A stretch of DNA of 64,000 nucleotides, from the NCBI GenBank assembly GCA_944389525.1, contig CALXMR010000001.1:159698-223697 (forward strand), in the 5' to 3' direction. Below are positions 8,527 through 16,759 of this stretch, piece by piece (positions within the stretch are counted from its first letter, which is position 1; the number at the start of each line of letters is the position of its first letter). Origin of the DNA: an uncultured Alphaproteobacteria bacterium. Lineage in GTDB: Bacteria > Pseudomonadota > Alphaproteobacteria > Rs-D84. Made by a program: the position numbers and the translations under genes. Below the pieces are notes generated by a model that searched no databases, was not told the origin of the DNA, and saw only the letters and a program-made list of their open reading frames with translations.

Positions 8527-9853
8527 CGATTACCCCCTCCTCTATTAATCCTTCTTTTATATCACCAACGGCCAGTGCCAACGCGGCGCGTTTTGAAAAC
8601 AGATCGTATTTGGCCGCATTATTTTGCTTGTGCGCATCGGCCAGGTCAGCCAATGCCTGTTGCCAATCCAGCATAGTCGCCTTGCCCACCTTGTACATAC
8701 CGGCGGTAACATTTTCCGTTTCCTTGGCCGATTCCAGTAATGTTTCTGTTTGTGTCAAAACAGTCTGGGCCGTTTTATAATTCTGGTACGCCGTAAATAC
8801 ATCCAGCATGGCATTATCCACGGTCTGTCTTTCTTGTTCTTTGGCGCGTTCATAGTTCGCCTGGGCGGCACGACTGTTATAAAAATTCGAAAAACCGGTA
8901 AATATCGGCATAGACGCACGGATACCGATGCTGCCGCTCCATTCATCTTGGCCGGCGTTATACACATCAGACGGGACATTATTCCACGACAAACTGCCAC
9001 TGGCAGAAATGGTCGGCAGATTTGCCAAGAATGTACTGTTTCTGCGATGCCATGCCGCGTCTTTATTTGCGGTTGCACGCAGCAAGTCCGGCCGTTTTTC
9101 GCGTGCGATTGCGATTAATTCATCAATACTTTTGTTTTCCGCCTCGCTGCCGAAATCGGACGGCATATCAGCAATCTTGATATCCTGGTCTGCGGGAAAA
9201 GACAGTTTGGCCAACAGTGTGCCCTTGGCAACTTCGCGATTGTTTTTTGCCCGTTCCAGTTCCAATACGCTGCTGGCCAATGTGACATCGGCCTTTAAAA
9301 CATCGGCCTTGGCCACAGCGCCTGCCTTGAACTTTTTATCTGCGGTGTCTTTTGCGGTTTTTGATACCTGCATCACGGCGTTTGCAGTGATAACATCGGC
9401 ATCCGCATTCAGTAATGCATAATACGCACCAATTATACTGTATACATAGTTTTGTACAGATTCACTGTAATCAAAGCCGGTTGCCCGCCATGTATCGATT
9501 AATTGATTAACATCAGACAGACGCTTGCCAAAATCGAAAATCAAATACGATGCGGATAAAGATGCCCCATATGACCAGTCATCCCATTCGCGATTTCTGT
9601 ACGGCAGTGATGCCGATGCAGACGCACTGACCGATGGCAAATAGTTAGAATAACCGGCGTTTTTGTTGAACCGTGCTGATTCCAGTGATAAATACGCCGA
9701 TGCTGTTTCTGGATTCCGACACAATCCCAATTCTATCACCTGTTGCAGGGTTAATTCCCCATCTGGCACGGTGGTCATTGTGCGGCAATTTTCATCTGTT
9801 GCGGCCAACACACTGGTCGGCAACAGAAACATTACGATTAACAGTTTTTTCAT
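8519..9853 (-). CDS. tolC: TolC family outer-membrane efflux protein
   Basis: Outer-membrane channel with a periplasmic helical tunnel for type I secretion and drug export. The protein is 444 residues, with a signal peptide (KLLIVMFLLPTSVLAA). Two homologous halves are visible: LTLQQVIELGLCRNPE at the start and a second half near residues 225-410 with long amphipathic helices rich in Ala, Gln and Glu. It is the first gene of the tolC-macA operon and overlaps macA by 8 bases, which suggests the two proteins work in one exporter. Confidence 0.92.
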   Translation of the reverse strand: MKKLLIVMFLLPTSVLAATDENCRTMTTVPDGELTLQQVIELGLCRNPETASAYLSLESARFNKNAGYSNYLPSVSASASASLPYRNREWDDWSYGASLSASYLIFDFGKRLSDVNQLIDTWRATGFDYSESVQNYVYSIIGAYYALLNADADVITANAVMQVSKTAKDTADKKFKAGAVAKADVLKADVTLASSVLELERAKNNREVAKGTLLAKLSFPADQDIKIADMPSDFGSEAENKSIDELIAIAREKRPDLLRATANKDAAWHRRNSTFLANLPTISASGSLSWNNVPSDVYNAGQDEWSGSIGIRASMPIFTGFSNFYNSRAAQANYERAKEQERQTVDNAMLDVFTAYQNYKTAQTVLTQTETLLESAKETENVTAGMYKVGKATMLDWQQALADLADAHKQNNAAKYDLFSKRAALALAVGDIKEGLIEEGVIDE

Positions 9854-9914
9854 CTACATTCTCTTGTGATTTCGAAATTCATACTATTATATCGCAAGTA
9901 TTGCAATTTTTCAG

Positions 9915-9943
9915 TTGAATTACAAATTTTTTTTGCTTAGTAT
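9915..9943 (+). promoter_or_regulatory. probable promoter of tRNA-Cys
   Basis: A TTGAAT box (9915-9920) and a TAGTAT box (9938-9943) are 17 bases apart, placing the start about 12 bases before the tRNA. The -35 box matches consensus well; the -10 box is weaker. Confidence 0.5.
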
Positions 9944-9961
9944 TACTGCACAATCTCAGTT

Positions 9962-10035
9962 GGCCTGGTGGCAGAGTGGTTATGCAGAGGACTGCAAATC
10001 CTTGTATGCCGGTTCGATTCCGACCCAGGCCTCCA
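9962..10035 (+). tRNA. tRNA-Cys(GCA)
   Basis: The acceptor stem is GGCCTGG/CCAGGCC with discriminator T, as usual for tRNA-Cys, and an encoded CCA at 10033-10035. The anticodon stem AGGA/TCCT closes the loop CTGCAAA, giving anticodon GCA. The T arm contains GGTTCGATTCC. A hairpin terminator follows at 10043. Confidence 0.95.
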
Positions 10036-10041
10036 AAATTT

Positions 10042-10068
10042 AACGCCCGCGAATGCGGGTGTTTTTTA
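10042..10068 (+). terminator. terminator of tRNA-Cys
   Basis: The stem CGCCCGC/GCGGGTG with loop GAAT is followed by TTTTTT. It lies 7 bases after the tRNA CCA end. Confidence 0.85.
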
Positions 10069-10117
10069 TGAACAACGAAATATTGTTTTTTTTACGTAAT
10101 TGGTGTATTATCGGGCC

Positions 10118-11197
10118 ATGATTGAAACAATAACATTAACTGATTTTCGTAATCATAAAATGTGTCGTTTGCATACGCACGGTCGGCATAATGTTATTAT
10201 CACAGGTCCAAATGGCGCCGGTAAGACCGCCATCCTAGAAGCGGTATCAATGTTATCTGGCGATCGCGGTATGCGCGCCGCACCAATGACAGATATCGCG
10301 CGATTTAACGGCAATGGCGGTTTTTCTGTATTTGCCGCGTTAAATGACGACACAGAAATATCTGTGTTTTTCAATGCAGGTGATACAAATCGCCGTGCAC
10401 GCATTGATGGTGATGCGGCAACATTATCGGATTTATCGTCACTGGTGCGTATGGTGTGGCTGACCCCGCGCGAAGACAGACTGTTTGTTGATTCTGCGGC
10501 CGAACGCCGTGCGTTTTTTGACAGATTGGTGACCAGTTTTGATTCATCGCACGCGCCACGTGTTGGGCGGCTGTCAAAACTGTTATCAGAACGCGCATTT
10601 GCGCTAAAAAACGGCCGTGATGCGCGTTGGATTGATGCGCTGGATACCCAGATTGCGGGCGCGTCTGTGGCGATTGCGGCGGCACGGGTTCAGTATGCGG
10701 GGGAATTAAACTATTATCTGGCCGATTGCGCGGTGACTGTATCGGGCATGGTTGAACAGATGTTGATTGATGAAAACGCCCCTGCGGCCGAACGAAAATA
10801 TCTGGCGTATCTGCATGATGCGCGTGATTTAGTTGGGGACAAAATGGTTCTGGATGGGCCACATCGATCAGATTTTGGTGTCTTTAACCGTATGCTAAAT
10901 CTGCCGGCGGCATTAACCAGCACGGGCCAGCAAAAGACCGTATTGTTGGATTTGATATTGGCGCATGCACGATTGATTCGTACCAAGACACATTGCCAAC
11001 CACTGATTTTACTGGACGAAGCGGCCGCGCACCTGGATGCGGATGCGCGGGCGCGTCTGTTTCGCGATTTGGCCGAAACAGATGCCCAGGTTTGGGCAAC
11101 CGGCCTGGACGCAAATGTTTTTGCCGATGTTGCGGATGCTGTATTTGTTACTTGCATGGATGGGGAAATAAATAATATACTATTCCCCAAGGATTGA
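10118..11197 (+). CDS. recF: DNA replication and repair protein RecF
   Basis: SMC-like ATPase that loads RecA at single-strand gaps. The protein is 359 residues. The Walker A motif GPNGAGKTA lies near residues 33-41, the ABC signature region TSTGQQKT near residues 267-274, and Walker B LILLDEAAAHLDA near residues 295-307. ATG 10118 starts the conserved MIETITLTDFRNH; an in-frame upstream start at 10100 would add only MVYYRA. RecF is often near dnaA and dnaN, which are not in this window. It is followed after 4 bases by sspB, probably in one operon. Confidence 0.95.
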   Translation: MIETITLTDFRNHKMCRLHTHGRHNVIITGPNGAGKTAILEAVSMLSGDRGMRAAPMTDIARFNGNGGFSVFAALNDDTEISVFFNAGDTNRRARIDGDAATLSDLSSLVRMVWLTPREDRLFVDSAAERRAFFDRLVTSFDSSHAPRVGRLSKLLSERAFALKNGRDARWIDALDTQIAGASVAIAAARVQYAGELNYYLADCAVTVSGMVEQMLIDENAPAAERKYLAYLHDARDLVGDKMVLDGPHRSDFGVFNRMLNLPAALTSTGQQKTVLLDLILAHARLIRTKTHCQPLILLDEAAAHLDADARARLFRDLAETDAQVWATGLDANVFADVADAVFVTCMDGEINNILFPKD

Positions 11198-11201
11198 TTA
11201 T

Positions 11202-11669
11202 ATGAGCAGGATTGACTATCAAACATTATTGGATAATGCGCTGAAATCGGTGGTCAAAGACGCATTGATTCATGCGCAATTTAATGGCTTGGGCGATGGC
11301 GCGCATTTTTATATAACTTTTAAAACGCGCACGCCTGGGGTGGTTTTGCCGGATTTTTTACGCATACGATACCCAGACATAATGACAATTGTGTTACAGT
11401 ATTCGTATAATAACCTGCATGTGTCTGACAAAGAATTTGGTGTTCAATTAACATTTGATGGCCGGCCGTTTTTCATACGCGTTCCGTTTTCTGCATTAAT
11501 TGAATTCAAAGATCCATCGGTCGATTTTATGCTGTCTTTTCAGCCAAAGGGTGATACCGCTGCCGATAATGATATGGAACTGCCGCTGGATGAAAAGGCA
11601 AATCCAACGCCAGACACTGGTCGTGTTGTGTCGCTGGACGAATTTCGCAAGAACAGAAAAAATAGTTAA
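11202..11669 (+). CDS. sspB: ClpXP adaptor SspB, alphaproteobacterial type
   Basis: Delivers ssrA-tagged and other substrates to the ClpXP protease. The 155-residue protein has the SspB fold core (IRYPDIMTIVLQY, FGVQLTFDGRPFFIRVPFSAL). It then has an acidic flexible linker and the C-terminal tail VVSLDEFRKNR, which resembles the ClpX-binding XB tail of the alpha-type SspB known from Caulobacter. It starts 4 bases after recF, an unusual pairing. It ends at a strong terminator. Confidence 0.88.
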   Translation: MSRIDYQTLLDNALKSVVKDALIHAQFNGLGDGAHFYITFKTRTPGVVLPDFLRIRYPDIMTIVLQYSYNNLHVSDKEFGVQLTFDGRPFFIRVPFSALIEFKDPSVDFMLSFQPKGDTAADNDMELPLDEKANPTPDTGRVVSLDEFRKNRKNS

Positions 11670-11697
11670 AAAACACCGGCAAATGCCGGTGTTTTTT
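11666..11697. terminator. terminator after sspB
   Basis: The hairpin ACACCGGC-AAAT-GCCGGTGT (11673-11692) is followed by TTTTTT and preceded by a run of A. A second, weaker hairpin, GCCGG..CCGGC, at 11735-11750 lies at the 3' end of convergent parB. Confidence 0.9.
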
Positions 11698-11766
11698 GTC
11701 ATATTATTGATAGTGTACACATAGATAGAAAATTGCCGGCATTTACCGGCTTTTTTTAGTGTTTTT

Positions 11767-12642
11767 CTACCGTGTCAATTTATCGACCAATTCTTGCATT
11801 TGTGTGCGTGTTGCAAATGATAAAACTATTTGCCCTGCCCCGCCGCGTTTTTCGTGTAATTTGACATTTACACCAAATTTTGCACTGATACGCGATTCGA
11901 TGTCGCGTACAGCGTCTGCATCAATGGTTTTTGTGGTATATGCACGACTGGTTGTGCGGCGACCAGAATTTTTAACCATTTTTTCTGTTGCCGAAACAGA
12001 CATATTTTCTGATATAATTTTTTTTGCCAATGCGCTGGGGTCGGCAGCCACCGCAATCGCGCGGGCATGTGATGCGGATATATCGCCCCGCTTTACCATT
12101 TCTTTAACATCTGTTGGCAATGTATCCAGACGCATGATATTTCTGATATAACTTTCTGATTTTCCAATCAGGCGCGCAACATCTGCCAATTCATATCCGC
12201 ACTTTTCCATGATATTTTTATATGCATCTGACTCTTCGATTGCGTTCAGATTTTCACGCTGGACATTTTCAATCAGCGCAATTTCCATCGCATTTTCCGG
12301 ACTAAGTGTTTTCACCAGCGCGGGAATTTCCGCCAATCCGGCCAATTTGCTGGCACGATAGCGGCGTTCGCCGGCGACAATTTCATACATATATGGCCGG
12401 CCAGATACCGCGCGCAACAGTATTGGTTGTAATACACCCTTTTCCCGAATAGATGCCGCTAATTCCGCCAATTCTGCATCAGAAAATGTTTTACGTGGCT
12501 GGTCTGGATTTGCACCAATCTGTACCAGTGGAATTTGCTTTACAACAACGCGCCCCACACCGGTCAGCGCCGATATGTCTGGTATGTTTTTCATTTCCTG
12601 CTGTAAATCCGCCAATCCGCGGCCCAATCCAAATTTAGACAT
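11767..12642 (-). CDS. parB: chromosome partitioning protein ParB
   Basis: CTP-dependent DNA clamp that loads at parS sites and spreads to organise the origin region. The protein is 291 residues. The N-terminal nuclease-like domain holds the CTP-binding signature GERRYRASKLAG and the segment LIENVQRENLNAIEE. The helix-turn-helix region is VARLIGKSESYIRNIMRL. A Ser/Thr/Arg-rich linker and a C-terminal dimer domain follow. It starts 2 bases after parA ends, so both are one operon. Two parS-like sites lie upstream of parA. Confidence 0.97.
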   Translation of the reverse strand: MSKFGLGRGLADLQQEMKNIPDISALTGVGRVVVKQIPLVQIGANPDQPRKTFSDAELAELAASIREKGVLQPILLRAVSGRPYMYEIVAGERRYRASKLAGLAEIPALVKTLSPENAMEIALIENVQRENLNAIEESDAYKNIMEKCGYELADVARLIGKSESYIRNIMRLDTLPTDVKEMVKRGDISASHARAIAVAADPSALAKKIISENMSVSATEKMVKNSGRRTTSRAYTTKTIDADAVRDIESRISAKFGVNVKLHEKRGGAGQIVLSFATRTQMQELVDKLTR

Positions 12643-12644
12643 AC

Positions 12645-13424
12645 TTATTCCTCTTGGCTTTGTTGTAATTTATTAACAACTTCGGTTGCGACACGCAAAT
12701 ATGCCTGGGCGCCGGCTGAATCAAAATCATAATACAACGCCGGGATTCCATGACTGGGTGCCTCAGACACACGGACATTGCGCGGTATAACTGTTTTAAA
12801 TACAGTGTCGCCAAATGTGCTGCGTACTTGGTTTTCAACCTCGCGCGTTTGGCCATATCGCCGATCATACATGGTTAACAACACCCCCAGTATTTCCAAA
12901 TTCGGGTTCCATTTTTCTTGGATTCCGCGAATATTGTTCACCAGATGTATAATACCTTCCAGGGCAAAGAATTCCGGCTGTAACGGTATTATAACATTAT
13001 TTGCCGTGGTCAATGCATTTATGGTCAGTGGCCCCATCGCCGGTGGACAATCCAGCAAAATATAATCATAGTGCGGATAAACCGCCGTCAACGCATCGCG
13101 CAGGCGGTAAACACCAGATTCATCGTCCATCAGATAACTTTCCACCGTGCTTAGTTTTGGTGACGATGGCATGATATGTAACCCTGGGATTGCCGTGCTT
13201 AAAATATTATCTGTGGCCGACGCCGCGCCAGTTAACACGCCATATACACTTTGCGGACACGAATCGCGAACAAACCCCAACCCTGTGCCGGCATTTCCCT
13301 GGGAATCCAGGTCGATTAGCAGCACGCGTTTTTTTATAGATGCCAACGAAGTGCCCAGATTTATTGCGGTTGTGGTCTTGCCCACCCCGCCCTTTTGATT
13401 TGCAAATGCGATAATTTCTACCAT
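12645..13424 (-). CDS. parA: chromosome partitioning ATPase ParA
   Basis: Walker-type ATPase that binds DNA non-specifically and pulls ParB-parS complexes. The protein is 259 residues. The deviant Walker A motif KGGVGKTTTA lies near residues 10-19 and Walker B DYILLDCPPAMG near residues 118-129. The N-terminus IIAFANQKGGVG is typical of chromosomal ParA/Soj. The gene is followed by parB. Upstream it is normally adjacent to rsmG, but here a 930-base gene of opposite strand stands between them. Confidence 0.97.
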   Translation of the reverse strand: MVEIIAFANQKGGVGKTTTAINLGTSLASIKKRVLLIDLDSQGNAGTGLGFVRDSCPQSVYGVLTGAASATDNILSTAIPGLHIMPSSPKLSTVESYLMDDESGVYRLRDALTAVYPHYDYILLDCPPAMGPLTINALTTANNVIIPLQPEFFALEGIIHLVNNIRGIQEKWNPNLEILGVLLTMYDRRYGQTREVENQVRSTFGDTVFKTVIPRNVRVSEAPSHGIPALYYDFDSAGAQAYLRVATEVVNKLQQSQEE

Positions 13425-13533
13425 GTATTTCTTGCTTCCTTTCTTGAAAATCAGATTACAATAAAGCCACCGATTCGGTCAAGATAATATATGTCTGTAT
13501 TTAAAAATACACTAAAAACAATTTGTTGTGGTT

Positions 13534-13549
13534 AATTTCATGTGAAATA
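13534..13549. promoter_or_regulatory. parS-like ParB binding site 1
   Basis: The 16-mer AATTTCATGTGAAATA has the core TTTCATGTGAAA. It differs from the core of the widely conserved parS consensus (TGTTTCACGTGAAACA) by one base. It sits between parA and the divergent gene at 13597, inside a larger inverted repeat (AAAACAATT near 13515 and AATTGTTTT near 13549). A second copy lies 1 kb away. Confidence 0.65.
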
Positions 13550-13596
13550 ATTGTTTTTGTTGACAAAAATATATTTTTGGATGATGATTTGCCATC

Positions 13597-14526
13597 ATGA
13601 AGTTTTGGAAATTTTTTTATTTTAGTGCGGCGTTTGTTGTGTGTGTTGAACTGGGGGCGTTTGTTAGCAGTGACGCCACGTGTGATAAAAATATCAAAAA
13701 AACGCCGGTAAATACCGGTAAATATATTGTGTGTCCACATATTAAAGTACAGTATGACACGGTGAATGTCACCGATAAAATGGTCAGGAATTTTGGTATT
13801 ATATCCGCAGGAACATTCAATCCGAATTCTGGCAAGGTTCTGGTATCTTATTTTCAAACGGACAGTCACAATCCATTGACGCGCCGTTTTTGTGATGTGT
13901 CTAATACACAAATCAGATTAGTTCAACGGCACGAAATGGAACATGCGCGCAAGGCAAATTTGACCAAAAATGTCGGAATGTATTCGCCAGCGGTGCGCGC
14001 GGCAATTGCGGCCCAGAATGAAATTATGGCACCGGCTGCCGAAATTATCGAGGCAATGGATTATCGATATAAAACCGGGACACCATACCCGTCCCAGCGG
14101 TCATATATATTGAACGCGGATGCAGAAATAATGGATTTGTCGCGGCGTGAAAACCTGGCGTGGCCACTGGATTATAATGACACGCGTGTCGCGGACATTG
14201 TGATGAAACATGCCGCCGCACGTTTTTTTAGTGAAATCAAACGTGGTGTATATCGCAATACTTTGGTTCGTGCTGCACAACCCAATACGAACTTTTTTCC
14301 ATATATAACAAACGACATGTGCGATCCGTGTGCAGTGGCGTTGTTTAATCCAGAAATGGGGATGTGGGCACCATTGTGGCAATTTCAATCACTGCGTGGC
14401 AATGTAAATTTGTGGAATGCCGCGTCCGCATCACAACGCGATGCAATGATGGATTCTGTGGCGAGTATTGTTCACAAATTTACCGGCCAAAAGTTGAAAA
14501 ATTACAAAAACACGAAAACGCGCTAA
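13597..14526 (+). CDS. putative exported zinc metalloprotease-like protein
   Basis: I do not recognise a named family. The 309-residue protein begins with a likely signal peptide or membrane anchor (KFFYFSAAFVVCVELGAFV). It contains one HExxH motif, HEMEH at residues 112-116, in the setting VQRHEMEHARK. Possible third-ligand glutamates follow at residues 142, 149 and 152, as in gluzincin proteases. Six cysteines, including a CDPC pair at 242-245, could form disulfides in the periplasm. It is on the opposite strand between rsmG and parA, where most alphaproteobacteria have no gene, and is framed by two parS-like sites. Bases 13700-13717 inside the coding region resemble the window's recurrent terminator hairpin. 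The protease call is inference from the motif alone. Confidence 0.55.
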   Translation: MKFWKFFYFSAAFVVCVELGAFVSSDATCDKNIKKTPVNTGKYIVCPHIKVQYDTVNVTDKMVRNFGIISAGTFNPNSGKVLVSYFQTDSHNPLTRRFCDVSNTQIRLVQRHEMEHARKANLTKNVGMYSPAVRAAIAAQNEIMAPAAEIIEAMDYRYKTGTPYPSQRSYILNADAEIMDLSRRENLAWPLDYNDTRVADIVMKHAAARFFSEIKRGVYRNTLVRAAQPNTNFFPYITNDMCDPCAVALFNPEMGMWAPLWQFQSLRGNVNLWNAASASQRDAMMDSVASIVHKFTGQKLKNYKNTKTR

Positions 14527-14544
14527 AAACAAGTTGTTATTTGT

Positions 14545-14560
14545 TATTTCATGTGAAATT
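14545..14560. promoter_or_regulatory. parS-like ParB binding site 2
   Basis: The 16-mer TATTTCATGTGAAATT carries the same TTTCATGTGAAA core as site 1. It lies between the convergent ends of the gene at 13597 and rsmG. Two identical 12-base cores within about 1 kb beside parAB strongly suggest ParB binding. Confidence 0.65.
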
Positions 14561-15119
14561 ACCGGCATTTTTTGATAATAATTATATATCCATCGCCAGT
14601 GCGTGATTTTATCAATTCGTAATCAAATTTATATTTTTTCTGTGCGGTTTCAATTTCTGCCGGTATTTCCCGGCCTTTTAGTAAAAAAAGCCGGCAACCA
14701 GTTTTGCCAACATAGTCCAGTATTTTTACCAGTGGTGCAAATGCGCGTGCCGTAAAGACAATGTTCTTTTTATCGCGGGGCAGGGCGGCGACATAGTTTT
14801 CCACCCGACCGTGATAGATTTCCAGGTTGTCCAGCCCCAGTTTTTCTTTTACGGCGATTAAAAAAGCAACTTTTTTACCGATTGATTCAATTGCGACAAC
14901 ATTCCACCCCAGTATGGCCAGCACCGCCGCAGGGAATCCAGCACCACTGCCCAGATCAACGATTTTTGCATCGCGGGGCAGGACATCGGCCAATTGTGCA
15001 CAGTCGGCAAAATGGCGGTTATAGATATCGGCCAATGTGCTGGGGGCGACCAAGTTCATTTTTTTTGACCACTCGCGCAACAATTGTGCATATAAATCAA
15101 ATTTTGCTTTATTATTCAT
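14559..15119 (-). CDS. rsmG: 16S rRNA (guanine-527-N7) methyltransferase RsmG
   Basis: Methylates G527 of 16S rRNA using S-adenosylmethionine. The protein is 186 residues, slightly short for the family. It has the typical N-terminal NRHFADCAQLADVL, the SAM-binding motif VDLGSGAGFPAAVLAI, and VESIGKK-like sequence AIESIGKKVAFL. The conserved FTARAFAPL segment lies near residue 123. Its place upstream of parA-parB is classical, but here a reverse-strand gene intervenes. Its start is 26 bases from the divergent TPR gene. Confidence 0.95.
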   Translation of the reverse strand: MNNKAKFDLYAQLLREWSKKMNLVAPSTLADIYNRHFADCAQLADVLPRDAKIVDLGSGAGFPAAVLAILGWNVVAIESIGKKVAFLIAVKEKLGLDNLEIYHGRVENYVAALPRDKKNIVFTARAFAPLVKILDYVGKTGCRLFLLKGREIPAEIETAQKKYKFDYELIKSRTGDGYIIIIKKCR

Positions 15120-15145
15120 AAAGATTATTGTAGCATAACTTCCGC

Positions 15146-16759
15146 ATGAGAAAAACAGAAACTTTATTTATTGGTGCGGCACTGGTTGCCATTATTGCGG
15201 TGACTGGTGGTGCGATATGGTACCAGCATCGCAACACGGCGGCGGATAATTATCAGTATCCAACGACCCAGTTTGGCGCGTTCTTGGCGGCCCAACATGC
15301 GATATATGTAAATGATTTTGATGCGGCATCGAATTTTGCGGCGCAGTTAACGAATACGGAATATGCCACGGTCCAGACAACGAAATTTTTGTCTGATTTT
15401 TTAAGTGGTCGTATGCCGGACCAGGTTTCAATACTAGAAGAAGAAAAATTGCCGGCATCGCGCTTGATATATGATGCATATTTGGTCCAGCACGACCATT
15501 GGGACGAGTTGTACCAACGGCACAAGAAAGATGAATCTGCGCTGGCGGCGCCGTTGCGTATATGGGCGTCTGTTGCCACAGATCGGCGCAAAGACGCGTT
15601 AAAATTCATCAAGACATTGCCAACAAACCAGGCGTGGCAAAACTTTATCAGCGGTCAAATTTATGCCGAAACTGGCGACATAGACGATGCGGCGGCGGCG
15701 TTTGCCGATGTTCGTACAGATTTTTTGAACATAAACGATTATTTGTATCTTATGTCGTTTTATCGTGCGCATGATATGGATGCGGCGGCCGAAAAGTTGC
15801 ATGATGAATTTACCGCGCGACCAGGTGGGATGTTTATGCTGGATTTCCAAGACATTCCTGATTGGTCGGTATATTCTGGGATGAAAAACGCATTGGCGTT
15901 CAGTTTGGTTCAGACCGTGTCGCACACCCAGATTATGATGTATTCTGACCTGGCGATATTATTGTTGCGTTTTGCGCAATTAACTGGGCCCAATTTTGGC
16001 AATGACAGCGATGCGGTAAATTACTATCTGGGGCAGTTTTTTTATAATAACACCGGTGATTTTGAACAGTATTTTGATTCAATTCCGCCGGCCAGTCCAT
16101 TTTATGCCTTTGCTGCGATGCGCATGGCAGAGGGGACAGGTGATATAGCCGCATTAAAAGAACTGGTCCAGACACATCCGCTGTTTGTTCCGGCGATAAA
16201 CAAGCTGATTGCCTATGATGTACAGCATGGCAATCGGCGCGCGGCGTTACGCACGGTGAACAGGGCGCTGGATGATGAAAATTTAAATGAAATTGGTCGT
16301 GCGTTTTTCTTAAAGAGCAGGGCGCACATCTATTACATGTTTGGCGATTATGACGATGCCCAGTCTGATTTACATGATGCATCGGCGGTCTTGCCACTGG
16401 ATGGCGAAATTTTGTCGTTACAGGCCAAATTATGGGCCGCCCGTGGCCGTGAAATAGAAAACGCCTATGATTATGCCATGACATTGGTTCGGCAAGATCC
16501 AACAGACGTTATGGCGTGGGATACATTGGGGGTTGTAATCACTGTCCGCGAAGGGGTGGACCCCGCACTGGATGTATTGGCGCGGGTCGCAGATGTTGCG
16601 GCATCGTGTTCATCGTTATTCGAGCATTTGGGTGATTTATATGTGGCAACTGGGGACGACAGGTTGGCGCGTGATGCGTATCTGCGTGCGATTGAATTGT
16701 CCGATGATGGTTTGGTTGTTGTCCCGGTTATTGAAAAGAAACTAAGGAAAATAAAATGA
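15146..16759 (+). CDS. membrane-anchored TPR-repeat protein
   Basis: 537 residues with one N-terminal membrane helix (about residues 6-26, ETLFIGAALVAIIAVTGGAIW). A long helical domain follows, with TPR-like repeats clearest in the last 200 residues (for example RAHIYYMFGDYDDAQSDLHDA and HLGDLYVATGDDRLARDAYLRA). The protein probably lies mostly in the periplasm and acts as a protein-protein scaffold; no catalytic motif is visible. Alphaproteobacterial TPR proteins of this size exist, but I cannot name this one. It overlaps gpsA by 4 bases (ATGA), so it is translationally coupled to it. Confidence 0.8.
   Translation: MRKTETLFIGAALVAIIAVTGGAIWYQHRNTAADNYQYPTTQFGAFLAAQHAIYVNDFDAASNFAAQLTNTEYATVQTTKFLSDFLSGRMPDQVSILEEEKLPASRLIYDAYLVQHDHWDELYQRHKKDESALAAPLRIWASVATDRRKDALKFIKTLPTNQAWQNFISGQIYAETGDIDDAAAAFADVRTDFLNINDYLYLMSFYRAHDMDAAAEKLHDEFTARPGGMFMLDFQDIPDWSVYSGMKNALAFSLVQTVSHTQIMMYSDLAILLLRFAQLTGPNFGNDSDAVNYYLGQFFYNNTGDFEQYFDSIPPASPFYAFAAMRMAEGTGDIAALKELVQTHPLFVPAINKLIAYDVQHGNRRAALRTVNRALDDENLNEIGRAFFLKSRAHIYYMFGDYDDAQSDLHDASAVLPLDGEILSLQAKLWAARGREIENAYDYAMTLVRQDPTDVMAWDTLGVVITVREGVDPALDVLARVADVAASCSSLFEHLGDLYVATGDDRLARDAYLRAIELSDDGLVVVPVIEKKLRKIK

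Noticed and set aside
15933-16502. 189-codon minus-strand frame in the TPR gene
   Set aside because: It is rich in His, Pro and Cys, as expected for a shadow frame, and the plus-strand TPR protein shows proper repeats.
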